Shown: positions 55,401 to 64,000 of the stretch, in pieces
Position numbering within the stretch: position 1 is the first letter of the stretch
How the letters are laid out: every line of letters starts with the position of its first letter
Origin: Aldrovandia affinis
Taxonomy: Eukaryota; Chordata; Actinopteri; Notacanthiformes; Halosauridae
NCBI GenBank assembly: GCA_029706075.1
Contig: JAINUG010000020.1
Location: forward strand, 7,483,046-7,547,045
DNA length: 64,000 nt
Direction of reading: 5' to 3'
Notes under the pieces: generated by a model
Seen by the model: only the letters and a program-made list of their open reading frames with translations
Database searches by the model: none
What the model was told of the DNA's origin: nothing
Position numbers and translations under genes: made by a program

Positions 55401-55775
55401 GGATGGCAAACGAATAAACGAACAAAACAGACAGGCGAGAAGAAAACCACTGAAGCTGAGAGACAGACGATCTGACGAGGAATGAATGAGAAACCGGGGT
55501 TGATATACACTGCAGGGCTGATGATAATGATGGGAGGCTGGTGTGCCGGAATGGACGACAGAATTGGCAGCAGGTGAGCATGATGAGGAGTAATGAATAA
55601 TTGAATAATATAAAATAATAAAACAATTAACACAAACAATCACGATCAAAAACAAGACAAAGGAAAAACGAGACAGGAACAAAGGGAATGTGACAGCAGT
55701 ATGTCACAAATTGACAGGGAAGATACATTGCCCGTCCCAAAAAAAGTCACACACTAATATTTCGTTGGACCGCCT

Positions 55776-56250
55776 TTAGCTTTGATTACAGCACGCATTC
55801 GCCGTGGCATCGTTTCGATAAGCTTCTGCAATGTCACAACATTTATTTCCGTCCAGAGTTGCATACATTTTTCGCCAAGATCTTGTATTGATGATGGGAG
55901 AGTCGGACCGCTGTGCAATCTTCTCCAGCACATCCCAAAGATTCTCAATGGGGTTAAGGTCTGGACTCTGTGGTGGCCAATCCATGTGTGAAAATGATGT
56001 CTCATGCTCCCTGAACCACTCTTTCACAATTTGAGCCCAATTAATTGTGGCATTGTCATCTTGGAATATGCCCATGCCATCAGGGAAGAAAAAATCCATT
56101 GATGGAAAAACCTGGTCATTCGGTATATTCAGGTAGTCAGCTGACCTCATTCTTTGGGCACATAACGTTGCTGAACCTAGACCTGACCAACTGCAGCAAC
56201 CCCAGATCATAACACTGCCCCCACAGGCTTGTACGGTAGGCACTAGGCAT
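55776..56250 (-). pseudogene. Tc1 element B transposase, C-terminal part
   Basis: [20 protein letters not shown] ... [10 protein letters not shown] ... [11 protein letters not shown] ... NACCNQS. Holds the second Asp and the Glu of the triad; separated from its N-terminal half (56791-56988) by the CR1 insertion. Confidence 0.88.
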
Positions 56251-56790
56251 AAGAACATAAGAACATAAGAATACATAATGATGAGAACGGGCCGTTAGGC
56301 CCATCTTGGCTCATCATGTCCTAATCTAAAGAACATCTAGTATTACATCTAGCCTGGCCTTGAATAGCCCGAGCGTTTCTGCTCTACTACCTGACCTGGC
56401 AAGCTGTTCCAGGCATTGACAACTCTCTGTGTAAAGAAAAACGTCCTAATATCTGCAGCGGAATTTGCCTTTAACTAATTTCCACCTGTGGCCTCTTGTT
56501 CTGCTGACCCCACTTATCTTAAAAAATCTTTGGTATTTTACTTTGTTAATCCCTTTTAGGAATTTAAAAACCTCAATCAAATCCCCCCTAAGTCTGTGTT
56601 TGCTAAGTTTAAATAGATTGAGTGCCTTAAGTCTATCATCATAACTTTTACCTTTCATACCAGGTATCAGTTTAGTTGCCCTTCTTTGGACTTTTTCAAG
56701 AGCTTCAATATCTTTCTTGTAGTGCAGTGCCCAGAACTGCACACAGTATTCTAAGTGCGGTCTGACAAAGGCGTTATATGATGGGTGCAT
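56251..56790 (-). mobile_element. CR1-type LINE 3' fragment inside Tc1 B
   Basis: Minus strand codes for AFVRPHLEYCVQFWALHYKK, DIEALEKVQRRATKLIPGMK and HRLRGDLIEVFKFLKGI, classic CR1 RT C-terminus, and ends in repeats of TTCTTATG. GCAT flanks at 56247-56250 and 56787-56790. Confidence 0.9.
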
Positions 56791-56988
56791 CACTTCATCT
56801 GCCTCTCTTCTTACCCTGATGCGCCCATCACTCTGGAACAGGGTAAATCTGGACTCATCAGACCACATGACCTTCTTCCATTGCTCCAGAGTCCAATCTT
56901 TATGCTCCCTAGCAAATTGAAGCCTTTTTTTACGATTAGCCTCACTGACAAGTGGTTTTCTTAAGGCTACACAGCTGTTTAGTCCCAA
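56791..56988 (-). pseudogene. Tc1 element B transposase, N-terminal-side part
   Basis: VALRKPLVSEANRKKRLQFA, REHKDWTLEQWKKVMWSDES, holding the first catalytic Asp. Confidence 0.85.
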
Positions 56989-57479
56989 TCTCTTGAGTTC
57001 CCTTCACATTGTGCGTGTGGAAATGCTCTTACTTTCACTATTAAACATAGCCGTGAGTTCTACTGTTGATTTTTTACATCTTTTCCACAACCACAGGATA
57101 TGTCTTCCGACATGGTTGTTTAAGAAATGAGAAGCTACTCACTGCATCAGTTAGGGTTAAATAACTTGTTGCCAGCTAAAACATATTAATCACTGCAGTA
57201 ATTATCCAATGGAAGGCTCTTACCTATTTGCTTAGTTAAATCCAGGTGGTGACTTTTTTGGGGGCCAGGCAGTGTAAAAGAACAATGAAATGTAAATTCT
57301 GTCACATGTTTATTGTTGTTCATAATCAAGATTTTATAGCTGACTATGAGTGCGAAAAATGCAAGGAAAACACAGAGTTACACTAAAGGATTTTAACTTT
57401 AACAGAAATTGTTCATGCGAAAAGAATGATGGACACTACATTTAATAGTATGTGTTTACAATCTGAAATGGCGCCCCCC

Positions 57480-58145
57480 ACACCCAGAAACTCTACTGGC
57501 AGATGGGTTACTCAAAGACGCAAAAAACACTTCCACAGAATTCGCTTATACAAACAGATATGAGGTTCTAAGCGACTACGAGGAAGAATCGTCTACATTA
57601 AGTGAGGACGTAGGCCTGAGTAGGCAAACCTCTCAGAGTAATAGTGTAATAAAAAAGGCAAAACAAGGAAATTTAATAATAGGGGACTCGATGCTGAGAA
57701 ATGTAATTCTCTCTAACGCAACAGTCAGTTGTCTATCTGGAGCTAGGGCAACTGATATTGAAGCAAATTTGAAATTCCAAGGAAAGGCACATAATTACAA
57801 CAATATCATTATCCACATCGGAACAAACGACGTCCGTCTTAAACAATCTGAGATAACTAAGAGAAATATCATCTCTGTGTGCAACGTAGCAAAAAAAGTA
57901 TCCGAAGCTGTCACTTGTTCAGGCCCTATTCCGATGTCGAGGCAACGAAACTTTCAGCAGGTTGCTCTCGTTAAATAGGCTAATTGGATGTCTAAATGGT
58001 GTGCTTCAAACGGCTTTGACTACATAGATAATTGGACCGGCTTCCTTAAAAAACCCAAACTGCTACATAGAGACGGTCTGCACCCATCTGATCTAGGGTC
58101 CGCCCTTATTGCAAAAAATCTAGAACATATAATAGTCTTGGCTTA
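57480..58145 (+). pseudogene. LINE ORF1 with SGNH-hydrolase (esterase) domain
   Basis: Contains LIIGDSMLRNV (block I, Ser), NIIIHIGTNDVRL (block III, Asn) and LHRDGLHPSDLGSALI (block V, Asp and His), so the full SGNH residue set can be seen. ORF1 esterases occur in CR1/L2-clade LINEs and may help bind membranes or lipids. A stop at 57976 splits the frame. Confidence 0.8.
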
Positions 58146-58202
58146 AGTAGTTACTGACATACAGTACCTACACAGGAATTTTCGGATTCTAAATCTATAG
58201 CA

Positions 58203-58960
58203 ATGCCGAATTTGTGTCAAAAACACCATCTAATTAGGGAACAGGAATCTGCTCGAAAGGCCTCTTTTATCGTGCGTAATAAACTTGAACCCGCTATTAT
58301 TCCCTCCATGATTACCACACGTAGAAAATGTGGGCAGAGACTACAGAGGGGACTGAATGTCGATAACCTGATTAAAATTCATTTTTTTAACTGTCCCCAA
58401 AATAGCACACACTCTAATACGAACATTAATATGGTACTTTTTAATGTTAGATCACTTACTAATAAGAGCTTTTTAATTAATTATTTTATTTCCGAGAAGA
58501 AATTGCACTTTTTATTCCTTGTCGAGACTTGGCTGAAGAGCGACGGCTCTGCAACTCTTGTTGAATCATGCCCCCCAAACTACGGGTCTATTCAATCAAT
58601 CAGACAGAATAAAAGAGGCGGGGGTTTAGCCGTAATTTTTTCAGACCAATTTTGCTGTACCCAGATCGATTTAGGTACATTTATTTCCTTTGAAGGTCTT
58701 GCCATCGTCTTAAAAGCAGAGTCAAACATACTTATCTTAACAGTTTACAGACCACCAAAACAATCCTCAGAATTACTTTCTTAAATTTCTGAGCTATTAT
58801 CTACTGTCATCATGAGTTATGACAGAATAATCACTACTGGTGACATGAATATTCACATCAACCGTAGTACGAACTTGGAGGAAATCTAAATTGGAGATAC
58901 ACCGCAGCATTTTTAAGGAGCATATTACTGCATATAATAATGTCATTCGCTCCGAGAGAA
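58203..58960 (+). pseudogene. LINE ORF2 start: APE-type endonuclease
   Basis: FNVRSLTNKSFLINYFI, LFLVETWL (catalytic Glu), RGGGLAVIF, LTVYRPP and ITTGDMNIHI (Asp/Asn) mark an exonuclease-endonuclease-phosphatase domain. Frame is broken near 58780. Confidence 0.85.
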
Positions 58961-59167
58961 AAGCCATTTCTCAAGGATCATTGCAGAGAACAATGCCAAT
59001 CCCAGGGTATTATTTTCAACAATTGACCAGCTTTTAAACCCTGTACCAATTTCGGATCATCTCCGTATGGCGTCTGCCGAAAAATGCGATTAATTTGCTC
59101 AGTATTTTAATAAAAAAATAACAACCATTCGGCAGGTATTGTCAGACATATTAATGACATACACGAG

Positions 59168-59830
59168 CAGGGGCGTAGCACACAATTCTGGGCACTATAC
59201 ATATGCAGTCTTGTGGGCCCCCTTCCCCTCTTGATCCATGACTCTCACGCATCTTTATACATTTAAATTTTTAGTTGAAACTTTTAATTGAATCAACAAC
59301 TATACACATGAATCTGTAGTAGTTATTAGGGTAATCGCTAATGAACTGCTTATACCACATTTAAACAAATAATTAGTAAGATTAGTAAGATTCTCTGGCC
59401 ATAGTCCTGGGTCCTCTGGCAAATACCCTTCTGCATTCCCCTCACTTTTTCCACTACCTCCTCTGTCTTCTCCTCATCCTTCTCACTACCCTCAGAGCAA
59501 CCTTCATTTTCCTTGCTCTCTTCACCTCCATCATCCTCTTCACTAGTCCTACTGCTACTCTCTGCCTCTTCTTCCTGCTCACTCTCTGCCTCGATCACAT
59601 CTTCTTCCTGCTCACTCTCTGCTACAAGGACAGGCCCCTCTACAAGCATGAAGCATACAGGATTGATATTAGCCTCTTAACCTGCTTATAATATACAATG
59701 AAACAGGCTACAGGCTAGATTCTGCTTAATTTACCAGCTAGCTAGCTAACTATCATAATGTAGCTAGCTATGTTAGCTTGTCTTGTTATAGAACTGGATC
59801 AAATGAGTCTTCAAAAACAAAGTTTCAATG
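59168..59830 (-). mobile_element. hAT-type fragment inside the LINE
   Basis: Left end CAGGGGCGTAGCACACAATT is a fish hAT terminus. A minus-strand open frame (59350-59649) is strongly Glu/Ser-rich (EQEEEAESSSRTSEEDDGGE), like the acidic leader of some transposases. Right end not found. Confidence 0.5.
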
Positions 59831-59984
59831 CATTTCACCATCACCAGTAGTATGTTTGCCCGCATTTGCGATTGCGTTCAGCCAGTAGCGAGAGTGAAAC
59901 TTAAACAACAAGATGCTGAAAAATTGATTCACGCCTTTGTTTAGTCAATCTTGGACTATTGTAACTCTGTCTATTCTGGTTGCC

Positions 59985-62385
59985 CAGAATAAAGGAAACA
60001 ATAAGCTGTTTCTTGATATGTTAGCTGCAGTCCTATGTTGAACTAGCCTTGAGATTTAACAAACATTAGCCCACATGCATTTGGGGCAAGTTGTCTCAAT
60101 GGCTTTGAGGCAAGTTGTCACATGAGGCTAATTGAAATGTGTTTTTGAAGGAAAGAAGCATTGAGGGAAGGAAGAAAGGAATGAACAAACGAAGGAACAA
60201 AATAAAGTGAGATGATGGTGAGAAATTATAAAAGAAAGACAGAGAATGGCAGCACACCTCCTGACATAATGTTGAAGGCAGTCAGACAGGTGAAGCTGGA
60301 GAACAAATCAATCAGAAGCACAGCAAACGATTTTAATACTCTGACTCGGTATTGTGAAAAGGTTACCAGCGAAGAAATTGTCAGTCAGGCAGCCATGCCA
60401 ACAACAGTGGTTGGCTATAGAAAGCCACGGCAGGTATTTCCACCTGATTTGGAGATTCAGCTTGTTCATTATATCGCTAGGTCAGCTGACATTTATTTTG
60501 GTCTGTCGCCAAGTGAGATCAAAAGACTTGCCTACCAGTTTGCTGTGGCACACAAGCTGAAGTTCACACCAATGTGGGCAGAAACAGAAAAGGCCAGCTC
60601 GGAGTGGTTTACAGCCTTCTTAAAACGGCACCCAATGCTGTCGCTAAGAAAGCCTGAGGCAACTAGCCTTGCCAGAGTTAGTAGCTTCAACCGAGAAAAT
60701 GTCAATGCCTTCTTCAACAATTTAGCAAATGTGTTAGACAGATATCAATTCGGACCAGGGGACATATGGAATGTCGACGAAACTGGGGTGACCACGGTCC
60801 ATAAACCTGACAAAGTAGTGGCCAGACGCGGATTCAAACAAGTAGGGTCGCTGACCTCCGCTGAAAGGGGGACGCTTGTCACACTGGCCTGTGCTGTGTC
60901 AGCCACAGGAAATGGTATACCTCCATATTTCATATTTCCCCGTGTCAACTTCCGCAACCACTTTTTAAACAGCGGACCACCTGGCAGCAGGGGAGCGGCA
61001 AATCCCTCGGGGTGGATGAAAGATGTGCACTTTTTTGACTTCCTGAAACATTTCACTGAGCATACAAAATGCTCAAAGGAGAAACCATGTTTACTCCCTT
61101 TGGACAACCACGAATCTCATATGTCCATTGATGGACTCAATTATGCCAAAGAAAACGGCATAATTATGGTGTCATTCCCACCCCACTGCTCTCATCGGCT
61201 TCAACCCTTAGACAGGTCTGTCTACGGGCCGTTAAAAAGGCACATCAACACAGCGTGTGATGCATGGATGAGGAACAATCCTGGGAAAACAATGTCAATT
61301 TATGACATTCCTGGGATTGTGGCAATCACTTATCCTGTGGCGGCAACCCCCTTGAACATTCAGGCTGGCTTTAGGGTAGCTGGGGTACAGCCTTACAACA
61401 GGGATGTATTTTTGGAAACTGAGTTTGCGCTATCCTATGTTACGGATCGCCCTGCCCCGCCAGGCCCCAGTACCAACCCTGCCCTGCCAGGCACAAGCAC
61501 AGACACAGACCCGTTCAGTTCCCATGCCAGCTCACCCTTACCCAGCAATGCCAGTGCTGGCAGCAGACTACCAACTCCAGAGGACCTCCGGCCATTTCCA
61601 AAAGCTGGTCCCCGAAAACAAACTAATAATGGAAGAAAGCGGCGCAAAACCGCAATTCTAACAGACACACCCGTGAAGCAAGAACTACAAATGGAAAAAT
61701 CACAATCTAAAAACAGGCTGTTTCTGGAGGATGGGAAGCAATGTGCAAAAGGGAACAAAAAGGCAAGAGTAAAAAGAAAAATAGACAAGTCATCATCAGA
61801 TGAAGAGGAGTGCTTCTGCCCAGTCTGAATGGAGCCATTTTCTAACAGCCGCCCAAAAGAGACTTGGGTGAGATGCAAGAAGCGGGCCCATGATGCTTGC
61901 ACCCCAGGCCAGGCAATTTATTTGTGCCAGAACTATGACTCTGAAGATGAGTCTGATTAGAAGTGTTTCGTTGTGCATTACACCACGTCTGTTTTGTTAA
62001 GACTAAGCATTTTGCTCTTTAATGAATGAGTTCTGTAATTAAATGTACTTGGTTTTGAATTTGAAAGTTAAAAAAAATTTATTCACTATTATTTTGTTGT
62101 ATTCTTAGTTGTTGATAATCCAATGTGACAACTTACCCCACATACTATGACATAGTGTGACAACTTACCCCCTGATGGGGTAAGTTGTCACAAGTGCACA
62201 CCCTCTATTTAACTGTCTACAACTCCATACTGAAATAATATATGAATATGTAATTAATAAAAAATATGTGCCCAAGACTTCCACCTTTCATTTGGTATGA
62301 CATTTATACCATTGTGATATATTGCGCCCAGTACAGGTAAGACAGAGTGAAAAGTGTGACAACATACCCCGCTCTCCCCTACTCT
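59985..62385 (+). mobile_element. pogo/Tigger element
   Basis: Right end carries CCCCGCTCTCCCCTA and repeats of GTGACAACTTACCCC, including the perfect hairpin at 62157-62191. The left side has the matching GGGGCAAGTTGTC and GAGGCAAGTTGTCAC at 60083-60121. The exact left terminus is unclear. Confidence 0.8.
60212..61828 (+). CDS. pogo-type transposase, long open frame
   Basis: 538 codons without interruption. N-terminal psq-type helix-turn-helix (about 5-50, [25 protein letters not shown]), CENP-B-type HTH (about 70-155, [17 protein letters not shown]), then DDE_1 catalytic core with [10 protein letters not shown] (Asp 189), [10 protein letters not shown] (Asp 298) and [15 protein letters not shown] (Asp 334). 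The C-terminal third is Pro/Ser- then Lys-rich (nuclear localisation likely). The stop TGA falls where CFCPVC is expected; 44 further in-frame codons to 61960 give the rest of a zinc finger (KETWVRCKKRAHDAC...YLCQNYDSEDESD), so the frame is truncated by one nonsense change. The core alone looks intact. Confidence 0.93.
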   Translation: MMVRNYKRKTENGSTPPDIMLKAVRQVKLENKSIRSTANDFNTLTRYCEKVTSEEIVSQAAMPTTVVGYRKPRQVFPPDLEIQLVHYIARSADIYFGLSPSEIKRLAYQFAVAHKLKFTPMWAETEKASSEWFTAFLKRHPMLSLRKPEATSLARVSSFNRENVNAFFNNLANVLDRYQFGPGDIWNVDETGVTTVHKPDKVVARRGFKQVGSLTSAERGTLVTLACAVSATGNGIPPYFIFPRVNFRNHFLNSGPPGSRGAANPSGWMKDVHFFDFLKHFTEHTKCSKEKPCLLPLDNHESHMSIDGLNYAKENGIIMVSFPPHCSHRLQPLDRSVYGPLKRHINTACDAWMRNNPGKTMSIYDIPGIVAITYPVAATPLNIQAGFRVAGVQPYNRDVFLETEFALSYVTDRPAPPGPSTNPALPGTSTDTDPFSSHASSPLPSNASAGSRLPTPEDLRPFPKAGPRKQTNNGRKRRKTAILTDTPVKQELQMEKSQSKNRLFLEDGKQCAKGNKKARVKRKIDKSSSDEEECFCPV

Positions 62386-62394
62386 GCATTGGCT

Positions 62395-62780
62395 TAGAAT
62401 TGAATTGTAAAATGTTTCTTTTAACTTTTAAAGCCCTACATGGACTGACGCCGGGGTATTTGTCCGAAGCGCTTCGGCCATAGGCTATATTCCGGCGCGT
62501 GCCCTCCGGTCGCGGGATGCGGGGTTATTAGTTGTCCCGCCCGTGGCCAAAAAAACGGTTGGAGGTAGGGCTTTTTATTTTAGAGCTCCTTTTCTATGGA
62601 ACAGCCTCCCCAATTCTATTAATGTTTTTAAATCCAGACTCAAAACATACCTATTCATTAAATTTTATGGCGCACGCACACACATACATACACAGTTTTT
62701 AAAATTATACTAAATTTGAATACATTTTAGTTTATTTTCTGTTAAGCACTTTGAGACCACTTTGCGATGAAAAGTGCTAT
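62395..62780 (+). pseudogene. LINE reverse transcriptase C-terminal remnant and 3' UTR
   Basis: LHWLRIELNCKMFLLTFKAL, HGLTPGYLSEALRP, then FYGTASPILLMFLNPDSKH. Ends in GCGATGAAAAGTGCTATATA and (TTA)n. Confidence 0.8.
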
Positions 62781-62791
62781 ATAAATGAGGG

Positions 62792-62797
<6 letters not shown>

Positions 62798-62835
<38 letters not shown>
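62798..62835. repeat. (TTA)n LINE tail
   Basis: About 13 TTA units; 3' terminus of the LINE. Confidence 0.9.
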
Positions 62836-62836
<1 letters not shown>

Positions 62837-62840
62837 AAGG

Positions 62841-62914
62841 TGGCATCCTATGACAGCGCCACGCTTAAAGTCATTGAGCTGTTTACGAACCATTCTGAAT
62901 TCTAAATGTTTGTC
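62841..62914 (-). pseudogene. Tc1 element A transposase, detached N-terminus
   Basis: Reads MVRKQLNDFKRGAVIGCHL on the minus strand, the start of the transposase at 53229-54200. Confidence 0.85.
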
Positions 62915-63032
62915 TGTGGAGATTGTATGGCTATGTGCTGGATTTTATGCACCTGTTGGCAATGGGTGTGGCTGAAACACCTGAACTCAATAATTAGTTG
63001 GGGTGTCCACTGACTTTTGGCCATATAGTGTA

Positions 63033-63966
63033 AGTTAAGCAAGTAATTACGGTTTGATGATTTTCCTGAAAACAAGGTTACTGCACTGTCAATTCGGGCC
63101 TGAATTTTGTAAGTAGTTTAACCATCTCAATCTACGCTCGTTATGAGGAAGCACCGGAGAGAGGCGTCTGTTTACTGTCGTGGTAACCCGTTGCAGTACT
63201 TACAATGGACAAGGGGTGGCAATATTGTGCCAATGTTGGTGAATTTTACAGCGTTTCAGATTGAAAATGGATATCATAAATGGAGTAGAATTTCCACTAA
63301 TTAAATTCATGAGGCATACAGAGTCAGGTACTGGTTTACTTTTCATTCGTACTTTTCATTTGTACAGTAAATGTATCTGCTGTCTTCATATTTTGATGCT
63401 CAAATGTCATAGGAAAGACTACAGACTCAAATAAAAAATATAGACTCAAAAATAATTTGCTATGTAATATAATAATATCTAAGTAAAAGGTGGGGGCACT
63501 GTGCATGTCGATGTAGATTAGATGTTGACTTTTGGTTAGATCTGGGCCAGTGTCACACAGCCTCCCCCATTCCAGTCTCCTGGAGTTGGGGGTGTTGGGG
63601 GGGGTGGGGGTGTAGGGAGGTTTAGAGGGACAGCTGTGGGGATGCTGGTGAACTCTGGGTGTGGAGCTGCTCACACCAGCTGCTCACTTTGACCCTGTCA
63701 ACACTTGTGAGAGGGAGCGAGAGAGAGAGAGAGAGAGAGAGAGACTGTGTGTGTGTGTGTGTGTGTGTGTGTGCTTTGGGGGTAGGGTAAATCTTGTTAA
63801 GTGCTTTTAAGCTCAGCCTCTAATTGGTTCTGTTGTGAGAGCAGCAGTCTTTGCATTATCCACCCAACGCCTTACCTGCTCACCTGGCAACCCCCCTACA
63901 GACTCACTCTACTCCTCACCTGGCAACCTGGAAACCCCCTCTAAAGAGCCACCTGCCAGTGTAAAG
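63033..63966. other. intergenic sequence with short repeats
   Basis: G-rich stretch at 63588-63612 and a (GA)n(GT)n microsatellite at 63715-63773. No gene recognised. Confidence 0.4.
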
Positions 63967-64000
63967 CAGGGGTGTCAAACCCATTCCATTGAGGGCTGAG
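63967..64000 (+). mobile_element. left end of a hAT MITE, cut by the window edge
   Basis: CAGGGGTGTCAAACCCATTC is a common fish hAT MITE terminus. Confidence 0.6.

Larger units (their letters stand above)
55726..57274 (-). mobile_element. Tc1 element B inside the LINE
   Basis: Ends CATTGCCCGTCCCAAAAAAA and, reversed, CACTGCCTGGCCCCCAAAAA, with TA flanks. Minus-strand transposase pieces: [30 protein letters not shown] and [15 protein letters not shown], so all three DDE residues are visible. Split by a CR1 piece at 56251-56790. Confidence 0.92.
54201..62835 (+). mobile_element. L2/CR1-clade LINE with SGNH ORF1, itself interrupted
   Basis: Insert bounded by AAAGG duplications; the right end is (TTA)n after GCGATGAAAAGTGCTATATA, a LINE 3' end. 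LINE parts: 5' region from 54201, ORF1 and ORF2 start at 57480-59160, RT piece about 59840-59985 (DAEKLIHAFV, SILDYCNSVYSGCPE), RT tail 62385-62700 (TFKALHGLTPGYLSEALRP). Interruptions: Tc1 B, a hAT piece and a pogo element. Much of the RT is missing. Confidence 0.8.
53178..63030 (-). mobile_element. Tc1 element A, split by an 8.6-kb nested insertion
   Basis: Ends CACTATATGGCCAAAAGTCA at the left and TGACTTTTGGCCATATAGTG at the right, with TA on both sides. Own sequence is 53178-54200 plus 62841-63030, about 1.2 kb, the normal Tc1 length. The split is marked by AAAGG at 54196-54200 and 62836-62840. Confidence 0.95.

Noticed and set aside
54850-55682. Three overlapping frames of over 220 codons on the minus strand
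   Set aside because: They translate the GCAGGGAAGCTGGC minisatellite in all frames; no protein family.
59350-59649. Acidic Glu-rich minus-strand protein as a host gene
   Set aside because: It lies within a hAT-like piece inside a LINE; better seen as transposon sequence.

Overview
This is nuclear DNA of a ray-finned (teleost) fish. The evidence is split vertebrate genes with fish-like proteins, many Tc1/mariner, hAT and pogo DNA transposons, L2/CR1-clade LINEs, tRNA-headed SINEs ending in the fish tail GGATAAGAGCGTCTGCTAAA, and heavy (GT)n and minisatellite content. I cannot name the species.

Layout. 702-2713 (+) holds the last five coding exons of a DNMT3B-type DNA methyltransferase. 10612-11600 (+) holds two decayed exons of an EB1 (MAPRE1-like) gene; in human, MAPRE1 follows DNMT3B directly on the same strand, so this looks like a syntenic relic. 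13270-14044 (-) is a two-exon gene for a 193-residue protein ending in the C6orf226/PEX39-type KPWE domain. 18914-51325 (+) is a complete acss2 gene (cytosolic/nuclear acetyl-CoA synthetase): 18 coding exons, 2040 nt, 679 residues, with all reading phases matching. Its promoter region carries an E-box, an inverted CCAAT and a GC box. Antisense inside acss2 intron 5 (35.9-36.9 kb) is a compact candidate gene with a TATA box, a signal-peptide exon, a Thr-rich 63-bp-repeat exon and a polyA signal; it has one in-frame stop.

Repeats. Intron 2 of acss2 (12.8 kb) and the 3' flank (52-64 kb) are repeat-rich. The flank holds a nest: a Tc1 element (53178-63030) is split by an 8.6-kb insertion with a 5-bp target duplication. 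That insertion is a LINE with an SGNH-esterase ORF1, itself carrying a second Tc1 (which contains a CR1 piece), a hAT piece and a pogo element with a 538-codon transposase. A DIRS-like retroelement fossil lies at 37.7-38.65 kb. Several acss2 introns have tandem arrays running up to the 3' splice site; in intron 13 about 22 units each copy the acceptor and the first bases of the next exon.

DNMT3B and ACSS2 both touch chromatin: one methylates DNA, the other supplies acetyl-CoA for acetylation and lipid synthesis. Nothing here shows a shared mechanism beyond neighbourhood.
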